Assembly (NCBI RefSeq): GCF_014651615.1
Contig: NZ_BMXF01000001.1
Location: 558,001-622,000 of the forward strand
From: Persicitalea jodogahamensis
Lineage (GTDB): Bacteria > Bacteroidota > Bacteroidia > Cytophagales > Spirosomataceae
Length of the DNA stretch: 64,000 bases
Reading direction: 5' to 3'
Part shown: positions 25,930-34,939 of the stretch, piece after piece
Layout: each line of letters begins with the position of its first letter
Position numbering within the stretch: position 1 is the stretch's first letter
Made by a program: the position numbers and the translations under genes
Notes under the pieces: generated by a model
Database searches by the model: none
What the model saw: only the letters and a program-made list of their open reading frames with translations
Told to the model about the DNA's origin: nothing

Positions 25930-28158
25930 ATGGTCACCCCCTCTATCAACCGCACTATCACCAGGAAAGGATTTCTTTTTCTGTCATTTTTTGCCTTTGC
26001 CAGCTCCACCACGCTTTTTGCTCAACAGGTCGACAATAAAAACTGCCCGGACTCCTTCAAGCGGAATAACGGGAACGGACAACAGGTTTCGGTCTTTGCC
26101 CCGAACATCGGCACAGGTAGCATATATTACCTGACGGCACTAAAAAACAATAATGAGGGGATGCTTACTTTGCAGTGGGGAGGGCCGATCGCCAATCCTC
26201 CGGTTATCACCAGAACGTGGACTACGGACAAAGGGGTAACTACCCAGAACTGGTCTTTCGGCGATAATTCCTTGGGCAGTCCTTTCAATCCTCCGGGCGT
26301 TCCCAGTGGGAATGAAGTGAAGTACAATTTTTACAACAACAACCTGCCCAACGCGGGTGTGATTACCCTGCAGCTCCAGGATCCGGTGACGAATTCGGCC
26401 TACGCCACCTGCTCTTACAGTCTGTCGGGCTCGTCAGGAAGCAGAGTGGACAGCCCGTTCGGGGGGGTAAGCTCGGGCAATACCGGTGGGTTGGAAAGCG
26501 AGAGCCTGGGTAGTGCCCTTGCTGAAAGAATGTATACCAATAGTGTACAAAGTGTCCCGACAAAAATAAACTACTCTGAAGCCCTTCCTGTAAGCGAATA
26601 TAGCCGCCTGCGGAGTGACGATTTGGGAATCATAGGCTATATGCCTGACCGGAAGGCGCTGGGTACTGGCTTTACCGGGTACATCACTTCCCCCAATGAC
26701 ATATTGAACTTCACGAATGCCGTCGAGGTAATGTCGGTAGATTATGTGGAAGGCGGGATCAATAAAGCGGTTGCGTTTTGTACGAAAACACTGGGAGGGA
26801 TTTATTCCCATACCAAACCCGTTTGCGACCGACTGAAAGGCTCAGAGCTGACTTCTATCGATACGCTGCAGTACGGGAGCTACAAGTTTTTGCTTTACAA
26901 TCTGAAAGCCCAAACCGGTATCAACGAATACGCCATTAGTTTTTCGGCAGGATTCAATCAGCTGGATGCCCCATTCACTTTGCAGTCAGAGTGGCTCACG
27001 TCCTCCTATCAGGCTCAGCAGAGTATGTATAATTTCCAGCTGTGGAGTTCAGACCTGGGCTTGCTGAATAAAATGCTTGGAAATGTGCTGGACAAACTGA
27101 CGGTTGATCGCCCGATTCAGCAGACTGGGAAGGTGAAAAAGCCAATGACCTTTATTACCAAAGCGGTCAGGAATCCCAAAAATCAGCTGATTCTGCAACT
27201 GAACATCAACAACGGAACCGCCGCTACGAATGGTGTGCTTGTGATTTCCGGCAAAGAAAACGAGCAATCCACTCGCACTGTAGTAAGAGAGTACCCGGTA
27301 ACGCTGAATCCTTTCGGACCCACGACCGCCGACCTGCCTGTCAATGATATGGCCGAGTCGGAGGTGCACCTTATGATAAACGGGGTCAAGGAGGACGTTA
27401 TTTACAACAGCGATGGGATCTGGAATATTTACAGTACGCCTACTTCGGTGGTTCAGGCATTTTCAATTTCAAACGATACGGCTGAGCCCCTGGCAACTGA
27501 ATACCGTCTTTTCAGAAATGTGAAGCTGGAAGCGGTGACTTCCGACTACATAACGGTCTACCGCATGGTGAGGGGAGGAGGGGTGGCCGCCGACCTGTCT
27601 GCCTACAACTTCTTGAAGTTTTCGGCTTCGGGGAACAGCAAGGTGCGCATCAGGCTGGTGGGTGAATCCGTCACCAACTACGACGATCAGTATGAGTATC
27701 TGCTTTCGCTGCAAAGTAAAAATTCTGAGTACGCCATTCCGTTCCGTGACTTCAAGTCTGCCGCGTCTTCGGCTGCTCCCACACTAAACGATCTGGTCAC
27801 GATCTCGTTTACCTACGAGGTTTCATCTCCCGGATCAAAGCTGCAAACCGAATTGAGCAATGTGCGTTTTGCCGAGCATTCTGCATCGCCCGAGTTAGCG
27901 GTATCCCAGGTTATTGCTTACCCAAATCCGACCAGTGCACGGCTGAATCTTGAATTTGAGTCCAGCGCAAATGAGGACATGAGGCTGGAACTGGTCAATG
28001 CCGCCACCGGCGCCATAGTGATGACGCAGAATATTCAAATAGCCACCGGCAAGAACCAGTATACCACAAACCTCAGCCCTTCCCATTCTCCCGGAATTTA
28101 TATTGTTCGTTTGCAGTCTGATCGCCAGCGGTTTGTTTCAAAAATTATGATTAATTGA
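25930..28158 (+). CDS. Large secreted protein with C-terminal T9SS type A sorting domain
   Basis: I start at the ATG at 25930 (MVTPSINRTITRKGF, then a hydrophobic stretch ending LFAQQ), giving 742 residues; an upstream start at 25849 would bury the signal peptide. The C-terminal 75 residues are a type IX secretion sorting domain (AYPNPTSARLNLEF, then SPGIYIVRLQSDRQRFVSKI), so the protein is exported across the outer membrane and probably attached to the surface. The middle is Ser/Gly/Asn-rich and beta-strand-rich with no catalytic motif I can name. The segment at about 505-630 resembles a carbohydrate-binding or jelly-roll domain. A strong terminator follows. Confidence 0.85.
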   Translation: MVTPSINRTITRKGFLFLSFFAFASSTTLFAQQVDNKNCPDSFKRNNGNGQQVSVFAPNIGTGSIYYLTALKNNNEGMLTLQWGGPIANPPVITRTWTTDKGVTTQNWSFGDNSLGSPFNPPGVPSGNEVKYNFYNNNLPNAGVITLQLQDPVTNSAYATCSYSLSGSSGSRVDSPFGGVSSGNTGGLESESLGSALAERMYTNSVQSVPTKINYSEALPVSEYSRLRSDDLGIIGYMPDRKALGTGFTGYITSPNDILNFTNAVEVMSVDYVEGGINKAVAFCTKTLGGIYSHTKPVCDRLKGSELTSIDTLQYGSYKFLLYNLKAQTGINEYAISFSAGFNQLDAPFTLQSEWLTSSYQAQQSMYNFQLWSSDLGLLNKMLGNVLDKLTVDRPIQQTGKVKKPMTFITKAVRNPKNQLILQLNINNGTAATNGVLVISGKENEQSTRTVVREYPVTLNPFGPTTADLPVNDMAESEVHLMINGVKEDVIYNSDGIWNIYSTPTSVVQAFSISNDTAEPLATEYRLFRNVKLEAVTSDYITVYRMVRGGGVAADLSAYNFLKFSASGNSKVRIRLVGESVTNYDDQYEYLLSLQSKNSEYAIPFRDFKSAASSAAPTLNDLVTISFTYEVSSPGSKLQTELSNVRFAEHSASPELAVSQVIAYPNPTSARLNLEFESSANEDMRLELVNAATGAIVMTQNIQIATGKNQYTTNLSPSHSPGIYIVRLQSDRQRFVSKIMIN

Positions 28159-28182
28159 GAGGTAGGAAAATGGATAAGTTGG

Positions 28183-28210
28183 AATGGAATGTTTGATTGA
28201 ACATTCCATT
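28183..28210 (+). terminator. Rho-independent terminator
   Basis: Perfect 11-bp stem (AATGGAATGTT with AACATTCCATT), 6-nt loop at 28194-28199, followed by a T-run (28209-28213). It lies 25 bp after the stop of the T9SS-sorted protein. Confidence 0.88.
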
Positions 28211-28428
28211 TTTGTTGTTGGAGGCAGGAAACCGGCTTTTCCTTTATTCTTAATCGATTTACAAAACGCACTACGGATTGGCGGTCGATAATTCCCATTT
28301 CCCTCAGTCTTACGAAGGTGCCCGGTGCATTGAAACAGTACCAAAGGATGTGGAATTCGATAGATTTCGTACGGGTCATTCTTTACAGTAATGTATTAAG
28401 TACATGCTACCAGTAAAGAATCAATCTC

Positions 28429-30117
28429 ATGACCACTCCGCTCGGATTTACAAACACAACAAGACTGCCATTTCTATTAAAGTACCCCCTTTTGTGGTGC
28501 TGCCTGCTGGCCATCGCCACCCTTGCCCAGGGGCAGACCGCAAGCCAGGTAGTCTTCACCTCCCAAAACCAGAAGACTCAGGCAAGCACCGGCAAGAACG
28601 GGGAACTACAGGTGAATGTTTCCCCAAAGGATGCACAGGCATTCAAAACTCGTGGATGGGTAAAGTATAGTGACTTTGGCGCTCTCGGTGACGGCAAGAC
28701 TGACGACATGAATGCGATTGCCGCCGCCCATGCCTTCGCCAATCAGCAGAAACTGCCGGTAAAAGCGGACGAGGGAGCTACCTACTACATCAGTGGGAAG
28801 GAGCGCACCGCCGTGATCCGAACCGATACCGATTTTGGGAAGGCCGCCTTCATTATCGACGATGTGGATGTAGAGAACCGCAATGCCTCCGTTTTTGAGG
28901 TCAGTTCGAGCCTGAAATCCTTTCCGTTGAAAGGGGTGACGTCGCTGAAGCGGAACCAGAAAAAAATCGACGCCACATTGCCCGGCCCCTGTCTGATCAC
29001 GGTCACTAACTCCAACGTAAAGCACTACATAAGGTACGGCTTGAATCAGAACAATGGAGTGTCGCAGACGGATATCTTCATGGTGGATAAAAACGGAAAG
29101 GTGGATATGGACGCGCCGATCATCTGGGACTTCGACCAGATTACGGAGATTAGTGCACTTCCCATCGACGAAAAGCCCCTCAAAATCACCGGAGGGCGCT
29201 TTACCACAATCGCTAACCAGGCTGAATCGAAGTACACTTATTACCAACGGAACATACAGATCAGACGCTCCAATGTGCTGGTGGACGGACTCGAACACCA
29301 CATCACGGGTGAAGGCGACCACGGTGCGCCCTACGGGGGCTTTTTCAGTATCCGGGACTGCGCCTATGTGACCGTCAGGAACACCATCCTGACCGGCCAC
29401 AAAACCTACAGTACCATCGGCGCGGCTGGAAAGCCCGTCTCCATGGGCAGCTACGACATTTCCCCCAACCGCGCTGTCAACGTATCCTTCATTAACTGCA
29501 GCCAGACCAACGATATAAACGACCGAACCTATTGGGGGATTCTGGGCTCTAATTTCTGTAAGAATATGCTGTACGACTCGTGTGTTTTTTCCCGGTTCGA
29601 CGCCCACATGGGCGTAGCCAATGCCACCATCCGCAACTCGACCCTGGGGCATATGGGCATCAACGCCATCGGCAGCGGCACTTTTCTGGTGGAAAACAGC
29701 ACGATCCGAGGGGGTACCCTCATCAATCTGCGCTCCGACTATGGAAGTACCTGGCAGGGGGAGTTCGTGATCCGCAACTGCACTTTCGTACCCTCGGGCG
29801 GCCGGCCTGTCACCGCGTCTCTGATTGGCGGGTCATACTCCGGTCAGCATGATTTCGGCTATACGGCCTATATGCCCGAACGGATCACGATTGAAAATCT
29901 GAAAATCGATGATTCCAACCATCCGGAGAATTATCAAGGACCGGCTATTTTTGCCAATTTCAACCCCCAGATGAAGGATGAGTCCTACAAGGAGCAGTTT
30001 CCTTATGTCATCACCAAAGAAGTCGTGCTCAAAAATGTGACTACCGCCAGCGGCAAGCCCCTGCGCATTAGTGATAATTCGTTTATGTTCAGGGATGTGA
30101 AGGTGGTAACCAAATAA
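28429..30117 (+). CDS. Exported right-handed parallel beta-helix protein (pectate-lyase-3-like)
   Basis: The 562-residue product has a signal peptide ending near LLAIATLAQGQT. At about residue 80 is the typical start of a Pectate_lyase_3 domain, VKYSDFGALGDGKTDDMNAI. The rest shows the repetitive strand pattern of a right-handed beta-helix (VLVDGLEHHITGEGDHG, YVTVRNTILTGHKTYST, FLVENSTIRGGTL, FVIRNCTFVPSGGRP, ITIENLKIDDSNHP). Such proteins are usually polysaccharide lyases or glycoside hydrolases or phage-like depolymerases. I cannot identify catalytic residues, so the substrate is open. There is no T9SS sorting domain. A decayed DUF2200 copy follows immediately in the same frame. Confidence 0.88.
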   Translation: MTTPLGFTNTTRLPFLLKYPLLWCCLLAIATLAQGQTASQVVFTSQNQKTQASTGKNGELQVNVSPKDAQAFKTRGWVKYSDFGALGDGKTDDMNAIAAAHAFANQQKLPVKADEGATYYISGKERTAVIRTDTDFGKAAFIIDDVDVENRNASVFEVSSSLKSFPLKGVTSLKRNQKKIDATLPGPCLITVTNSNVKHYIRYGLNQNNGVSQTDIFMVDKNGKVDMDAPIIWDFDQITEISALPIDEKPLKITGGRFTTIANQAESKYTYYQRNIQIRRSNVLVDGLEHHITGEGDHGAPYGGFFSIRDCAYVTVRNTILTGHKTYSTIGAAGKPVSMGSYDISPNRAVNVSFINCSQTNDINDRTYWGILGSNFCKNMLYDSCVFSRFDAHMGVANATIRNSTLGHMGINAIGSGTFLVENSTIRGGTLINLRSDYGSTWQGEFVIRNCTFVPSGGRPVTASLIGGSYSGQHDFGYTAYMPERITIENLKIDDSNHPENYQGPAIFANFNPQMKDESYKEQFPYVITKEVVLKNVTTASGKPLRISDNSFMFRDVKVVTK

Positions 30118-30126
30118 CGTGGGGTC

Positions 30127-30374
30127 AGGAAAAGAGTCCATGAAATTCTGGGAAACCAGGGAGATGAAGAAAAATTAAAAAAACTCATGAAAGAAAAAGC
30201 GACATTTGAAAAGTTCTTTCAGAATGGTACTCTGAATCCCAATTCTCAATTAATTACGGGTATAATCTGTGGCTATCGGGTGGAAAAATCTAAAATCCGT
30301 TGACTCAGCAGGTCAGGTACTTGGATAAATTGGCCAAGGGACGTAAAATGGAGAAGATTTTGCGAGCTTCGTAA
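30127..30374 (+). pseudogene. Decayed DUF2200 gene copy
   Basis: The translation from about 30139 (HEILGNQGDEEKLKKLMKEK) through ATFEKFFQNGTLNPNSQL and ITGIICGYRVEKSKIR matches the middle of the DUF2200 family and the intact gene at 11469-11834. The frame then hits a TGA at 30301. A neighbouring frame continues with TQQVRYLDK, LAKGRKMEKILRAS and stops at 30372-30374. The N-terminal 40 or so family residues are missing, the reading frame is broken near 30296-30302 and the VDE segment is deleted. It is a remnant, more AT-rich than the intact copy, so it was probably acquired separately rather than duplicated in place. Confidence 0.85.
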
Positions 30375-30455
30375 GCCAGTAAATGAAAGATGGAACTTTC
30401 GTTAAATTAAGCGCCAAGCTATTTCGATAATGTCTATTTCAATGAAAAAAGCGGA

Positions 30456-31592
30456 ATGATCCAGCCATTTGTAGCGAATATACCACAATCAATTCTGGAT
30501 GATTTAAAGTTGAGAATCAGGTCTACCCGCTGGCCTGATGAGATAACTGATTCGGGATGGACCTATGGGGCTAATCTTTCGTACATGAAAGAGTTGGCTG
30601 AATATTGGTCAAACACATTCGACTGGCGGAAAATCGAAGAGGAAATAAATTCTTTCCCCAACTTCATTGCAGAAATCGATGGTTATAAAGTCCATTTCCT
30701 GCACATAAAGGGGAAAGGGAAAAAGTCTATACCCCTCATTATTACTCATGGATGGCCGGGTTCATTTGTAGAAATGATGAAACTTATCCCTCTGCTTACT
30801 GATGATGAAAGCCTTTCTTTTGATCTAGTCATTCCATCCGTGATTGGATTTGGTTTTTCTGATAAACCTACAAAACCGGGATGTAATAGCGAATTCGTTG
30901 CCGAGTTGTGGTTCAAATTGATGAATAATCTAGGTTACGAAAAATTTGGGGCACAAGGAGGAGATATTGGATCAGGGATCAGTACTTGGTTGGCATTAAA
31001 TTATCCTGAGAATGTGATAGGCTTACATTTGAACTATGTTGCCGGTTCTTACAAACCATTTATACCGCAAAATGAGCAACTTTCGGGGGATGTTCATGAA
31101 TTTCAGAAATACGCCAGTGAGTGGTCGGTAAAAGAGGGCGCTTATGCCCATCAACAAAGCTCAAAACCAATTACGTTAGCTTATGGGTTGAATGACTCGC
31201 CTGTTGGCTTATGTGCATGGATAATAGAAAAATTTAATGGATGGAGCGATAATAAGGGCAATATTGAAAATGCATTTTCCAAAGATGAGCTACTGGCGAA
31301 CGTTACGCTATATTGGGTAACCCAAACTATCCATTCGTCTATCCGTATTTATAATGAAAACAGCAAACACCCATTGCAATTCGGCCAGAATGATTTTGTG
31401 AAAATTCCGGTTGCCTTTGCCAAATTTCCGAAGGAATTACCTACTCCACCTCGTGCTTACATTGAAAAAGGGTTCAATATTCAACGGTGGACTGAAATGC
31501 CCAATGGAGGGCATTTTGCTGCCATGGAACAGCCAGAATTACTGGCAAAAGATATAATTGATTTTTTTCTCAATGCTAAAAGCTCTTTGTAA
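30456..31592 (+). CDS. Epoxide hydrolase (EHN domain plus alpha/beta hydrolase)
   Basis: The 378-residue product opens with the epoxide-hydrolase N-terminal domain (FVANIPQSILDDLKLRIRST, then TRWPDEITDSGWTYG). The alpha/beta-hydrolase core has the oxyanion-hole loop HGWPGS (98-103) and the nucleophile Asp170 in QGGDIGS. A C-terminal GGHFAA supplies the catalytic His. It matches the microsomal epoxide hydrolase/juvenile-hormone epoxide hydrolase-like family that opens epoxides to diols. No signal peptide is present. The gene lies in an AT-richer patch beside two pseudogenes, suggesting horizontal acquisition; the physiological substrate is unknown. Confidence 0.93.
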   Translation: MIQPFVANIPQSILDDLKLRIRSTRWPDEITDSGWTYGANLSYMKELAEYWSNTFDWRKIEEEINSFPNFIAEIDGYKVHFLHIKGKGKKSIPLIITHGWPGSFVEMMKLIPLLTDDESLSFDLVIPSVIGFGFSDKPTKPGCNSEFVAELWFKLMNNLGYEKFGAQGGDIGSGISTWLALNYPENVIGLHLNYVAGSYKPFIPQNEQLSGDVHEFQKYASEWSVKEGAYAHQQSSKPITLAYGLNDSPVGLCAWIIEKFNGWSDNKGNIENAFSKDELLANVTLYWVTQTIHSSIRIYNENSKHPLQFGQNDFVKIPVAFAKFPKELPTPPRAYIEKGFNIQRWTEMPNGGHFAAMEQPELLAKDIIDFFLNAKSSL

Positions 31593-31665
31593 AGCAATCG
31601 ATTCCAACCCGGGAGATATATTGGAGATAGGGTTATAAATTAATCCTCTGAAGATTAATAAAAAA

Positions 31666-32025
31666 ATGAAAGCCCTCTTTATAGCTATGGGATTCCTATT
31701 GGCTGTTTTTGAGCCAACTAGCTACAACACTAATCCAGGAAAAACGAAACAGGAAAAAATAGCCTATGTAATGGAACGGGCTTTTGAAGACCAGGATTTT
31801 ATTGGGAATGTACTGGTGGCTGACAGAGGTTTAATTAAACTGGAGACAAGAACTGGGGAATTCTTTGACATACAGAAGGCAGATATCGGGAAAATAACCA
31901 TTCATCAGCTTTTGACTCATTCTTCGGGTATAAATGAGGTTATCAGTAAAGAAAAAGACTTTGACCTAAACACATCATTGAACAAAGCTGCTCTCAAATT
32001 TAGAAGGGCATTGCAAGAATCTTGA
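31666..32025 (+). pseudogene. Truncated beta-lactamase-like serine hydrolase
   Basis: The 119-residue frame starts with a signal-peptide-like segment (MKALFIAMGFLLAVFEPTS), then FIGNVLVADRG, which matches the start of serine beta-lactamase-like hydrolases (FxGxVLVAxxG). It jumps to IGKITIHQLLTHSSGI, which lies about 60 residues further on in intact relatives. The stretch with the catalytic SxxK motif is missing, and the frame ends shortly after, without the YxN and later motifs. This is an internally deleted, C-terminally truncated gene and cannot be catalytic. It follows the epoxide hydrolase by 73 bp. Confidence 0.8.
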
Positions 32026-32107
32026 AAGGCGCTCCATAGAAAAACAAATGCCGCTTGGTACTGGGATAGTTTTGATAGAGCAAACCCTTACTTATCAAGA
32101 TCGTGAT

Positions 32108-33106
32108 TCATCCACGCACTACTGTATTGGCGTCGGTAAATTCTCCGCGCTCGTAGTCTGTCAGATTTTGCAAGGTAATCCGGGCAATTTCGGTTAAAGC
32201 TTCCTCGGTGAAGAATCCCTGGTGAGAGGTAATAAGTACATTAGGAAAACTGATGAGTCGCATCAGCGTATCGTCGGTAATGATTTCTTCGGATAGATCC
32301 TGGAAAAAGAAGTCGGTTTCCTGCTCGTACACGTCAATGCCCAAGTACCCGACCTTCCGTTTTTTCAGCGCGTTTAGAATTGCTTTCGTATCGATCAATG
32401 CGCCCCGGCTGGTGTTGATAAGCATCACACCGTCCTTCATCTGCCGAAGGCTACTGGCATTGATTAGGTGGTGATTTTCGGGGGTAAGCGGACAATGCAG
32501 CGACACCACATCCGATTCGCGGAAAAGCTCTTCGATCGATACATAGGTTACGCCCTGTTGCTGGAGCGTTTCGTTGGGGTAGGGGTCGTAGGCCAGCACC
32601 CGGCAGCCAAAGCCCTGCATGATGGTGCTGAATACCTGACCGATTTTCCCCGTCCCGATCACGCCCACCGTTTTTTTGTATAAGTCAAAACCTTCGAGCC
32701 GATCCAGCGCGAAGTTTCCCTCCCGCACCCGGTTGTAGGCTTTGTGGATTTTGCGATTGAGCGTCAGGATCAAAGCCACGGCGTGTTCGGCCACCGCGTG
32801 GGGCGAATAAGCCGGTACCCGCACGACGCTCAGGCCCAACTCCTGCGCAGCGTCGGTGTCCACGTGGTTGTAGCCCGCACTTCGTAAGGAAATCAATTTT
32901 ACGCCGAGTTCTGCCAGTCGTTTCAGTACTTCCCGATCCAGCTGGTCGTTCACGAAAGCGCAAACGGCTTGGTGTCCCCGTGCTAATTCGGCCGAACGCT
33001 GGTCCAGTCGGTTTTCAAAGTATGATATCTCCTGATTATATTCTGCCGCGTAGCGGTCAAAGTAGGTCCGATCGTAAGGCTTGAAGCTGAAAAGGGCAGT
33101 CTTCAT
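32108..33106 (-). CDS. D-lactate dehydrogenase / 2-hydroxyacid dehydrogenase
   Basis: With the ATG at 33106 (MKTALFSFKPYDRTYFDRYA) the product has 332 residues, typical of D-LDH; the frame extends 28 residues upstream without family support. The D-2-hydroxyacid dehydrogenase layout is complete. The substrate-side arginine region is LRSAGYNHVD and the NAD-binding loop is GVIGTGKIGQVF, with YDPYP ending strand 2 and supplying the NAD-specific Asp. The second Arg is in INTSRGALID, a Glu in IDVYEQE and the catalytic His in LITSHQGFF. It reduces pyruvate to D-lactate with NADH. It is monocistronic, with the lipoprotein terminator lying upstream. Confidence 0.93.
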   Translation of the reverse strand: MKTALFSFKPYDRTYFDRYAAEYNQEISYFENRLDQRSAELARGHQAVCAFVNDQLDREVLKRLAELGVKLISLRSAGYNHVDTDAAQELGLSVVRVPAYSPHAVAEHAVALILTLNRKIHKAYNRVREGNFALDRLEGFDLYKKTVGVIGTGKIGQVFSTIMQGFGCRVLAYDPYPNETLQQQGVTYVSIEELFRESDVVSLHCPLTPENHHLINASSLRQMKDGVMLINTSRGALIDTKAILNALKKRKVGYLGIDVYEQETDFFFQDLSEEIITDDTLMRLISFPNVLITSHQGFFTEEALTEIARITLQNLTDYERGEFTDANTVVRG

Positions 33107-33221
33107 GGTAGTTGAGGTAATTGGGTTTAAGTAATCGCCGGGGGCAATGGAATCAAGGTCGCAAGGTACCTCAGCTTTTACAATTACCATCTTTTGCGCA
33201 AAACGTTCCTTCCATTATCAA

Positions 33222-33255
33222 TTACCGGGGGCCGAGGCACCTCGGCCCCCGGTAA
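33222..33255 (-). terminator. Perfect 16-bp GC-rich palindrome, likely terminator
   Basis: Arms 33222-33237 and 33240-33255 are exact complements with only a 2-nt centre (CA), so the loop would open by two or three pairs. It lies 16 bp past the stop of the 33272-33973 gene on the minus strand. There is no clear T-run. Confidence 0.7.
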
Positions 33256-33271
33256 AATGGTTGAATCATAC

Positions 33272-33973
33272 TTATTCGCGGATCATGACTTTAATCCGGT
33301 CGTAATACAGAACAGTCAGGCCCTCAAAGCCAGAATCGGTACCGACGCACAGCCAGATTTCGCCATTTGCATTCGGCTTTACTGCGACCGGCGCTTCGGT
33401 GTTGGATCGCTGCACTACTTTGTAGGCCGTGCTGTCCAGGCCATTGCTTACGTTACCAAGTACTGACATTTCGGTCCCTCCGGTGGCCTGTTGACCTTTG
33501 TCAATCGTCACTTCGTAGAATCCGTCCACCAGTTTTGTGACTGGCTCGTTGGGCGAAGCACCTGCTTTCAGGTACACCGACTCCGCGGGTGAGCCGCCGA
33601 TACCCACGCTGCCTTTGGCGTAGTTAGTGCCCAGGTCGATCTCATACGTGACCTTGTAGGTTCGGTTCGGATCCAGGCCCGAAACCTTTTTCTTCAGGTA
33701 CATAAAGACATCATCGCTGCGATTATGACTCTGCACTCTGATCGCCTTTTTCGTGGTATCCAGCGGAGCAGGCAACGCCGCCAGCCGCGAATTGAATTCA
33801 AAAATCGTGGAATCCTGTTCTTCACCGTACTCCGCAAAACCCACTGCCCAGCCGTCGTTGTTTTGCTCAAAATTGGAGTCCACTGACTTCATATTCGTCA
33901 GATCCTTATCCTGATCACAGGACCACACACTCATTCCCAACAGGGCACTCATCATCCACACATTCTTCTTCAT
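33272..33973 (-). CDS. Lipoprotein of unknown function
   Basis: The 233-residue product starts MKKNVWMMSALLGMSVWSC; the cysteine at 19 in a lipobox-like context makes it a likely lipoprotein with DQDKD following. The mature part is beta-rich with a jelly-roll look (FEQNNDGWAVGFAEYG, RTYKVTYEIDLGTNYAKG, YYDRIKVMIRE), reminiscent of carbohydrate-binding-module or discoidin-like sandwiches. I do not recognise the family. It stands alone, with a strong palindrome after it and a 189-bp gap before it. Confidence 0.72.
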   Translation of the reverse strand: MKKNVWMMSALLGMSVWSCDQDKDLTNMKSVDSNFEQNNDGWAVGFAEYGEEQDSTIFEFNSRLAALPAPLDTTKKAIRVQSHNRSDDVFMYLKKKVSGLDPNRTYKVTYEIDLGTNYAKGSVGIGGSPAESVYLKAGASPNEPVTKLVDGFYEVTIDKGQQATGGTEMSVLGNVSNGLDSTAYKVVQRSNTEAPVAVKPNANGEIWLCVGTDSGFEGLTVLYYDRIKVMIRE

Positions 33974-34114
33974 GCTAATTGTTTTTTAAATTTTATAAAA
34001 AATGGTAATCGCCTTCATAGAGATGGATAGAGCATGATCCGTTGGAAATGAAATCTGTCTTTTTTTTAAAAAATGACATGGAAACTGAAAATCAGGAAGG
34101 TATAAAGCAAAAAA

Positions 34115-34135
34115 AATCCTGCCGTTAGCAGGATT
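34115..34135 (-). terminator. Terminator for the methylase gene
   Basis: Stem AATCCTGC/GCAGGATT with a 5-nt loop; on the minus strand it is followed by a run of six T (34109-34114). It lies 28 bp past the stop of the 34163-34885 gene. Confidence 0.88.
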
Positions 34136-34162
34136 GAGGAGGTGAAGTAAAAAAAGTAAAGG

Positions 34163-34885
34163 TCAGCCCAGCAGAAAGATGGTAGGTTGCTTATGCAGGT
34201 CGACCTTCTGGTTCTTCCACGCCTGCACCGTTTGCGTTTTTATATATTCGTCGGGAGCCGTCAGGTTGCTAGCTACACAAAGCAGCGTATTGGGTTGACA
34301 GGCAGCCAGAATGGTTTCCAGCATGTGGTTATTGCGAAAAGGCGTTTCCATGAAAATCTGGGTCTGGCGGTGCTGTTTTCCCTCTTTTTCCAGAGAAATC
34401 AAAGCCTTGCGCCTATCGGCTTTGTCGATGGGTAGATACCCGTGAAAGGCAAACGACTGACCGCTCAACCCCGAGGCCATCAGGGCCAGCAGAATGGAGG
34501 ACGGCCCCACCAGCGGGACTACCTTCATGCCCAGCTCATGCGCCAGCCGCACGGCCACCGCGCCGGGATCGGCTACGCCCGGACACCCCGCTTCCGAAAG
34601 TACCCCTATGTCTTGCCCGGCGGGCAGGGCGCGGAGTTGAGCCAGTGTGTCGGCTTCGGGCGTCTTCTTGTTTAATTCATAAAAAGTCAGGTCCTGAATC
34701 ACCCGGCCCAGCCGCAAACTACTCACAAAGCGCCGGGCGGTGCGGAGTTCTTCGGCGAAAAAGTAGTCGAGCCGGCCGATGACTTCCGTCACCTGGGGGC
34801 TGAGTACCTGCGCCGCCGTGCCTTCGGCCAGTACGGTGGGGAGGAGGAAAAGGGTGTTTGCTCCTTTTTGGGTTTGAATAGGCAT
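34163..34885 (-). CDS. SAM-dependent methyltransferase, tetrapyrrole-methylase fold (RsmI relative)
   Basis: The 240-residue product has the TP-methylase fold: the start NTLFLLPTVLAEGTAAQVLS replaces the PTPIGN of true RsmI, then GQDIGVLSEAGCPGVADPGA and VVPLVGPSSILLALMASGLS (the SAM-binding loops), and FMETPFRNNHML. RsmI methylates the ribose of C1402 in 16S rRNA. This protein belongs to the divergent sister group that many Bacteroidota carry alongside RsmI, so the rRNA target should not be assumed. It is divergent from the sulfatase at 34940, with only 54 bp between the starts. Confidence 0.88.
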   Translation of the reverse strand: MPIQTQKGANTLFLLPTVLAEGTAAQVLSPQVTEVIGRLDYFFAEELRTARRFVSSLRLGRVIQDLTFYELNKKTPEADTLAQLRALPAGQDIGVLSEAGCPGVADPGAVAVRLAHELGMKVVPLVGPSSILLALMASGLSGQSFAFHGYLPIDKADRRKALISLEKEGKQHRQTQIFMETPFRNNHMLETILAACQPNTLLCVASNLTAPDEYIKTQTVQAWKNQKVDLHKQPTIFLLG

Positions 34886-34939
34886 CTTTGCAATTTAGCT
34901 TTTTACAAAAGAACCCTTTTTTTTATTTAATCCGAAAAA

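Noticed and set aside
28606-29652. 348-codon minus-strand frame inside the beta-helix protein
   Set aside because: Antisense shadow; the plus-strand gene has a signal peptide and family motif.
34163-34885. Naming this gene rsmI
   Set aside because: It lacks the PTPIGN start typical of RsmI and belongs to the divergent sister group; the rRNA target is not supported.
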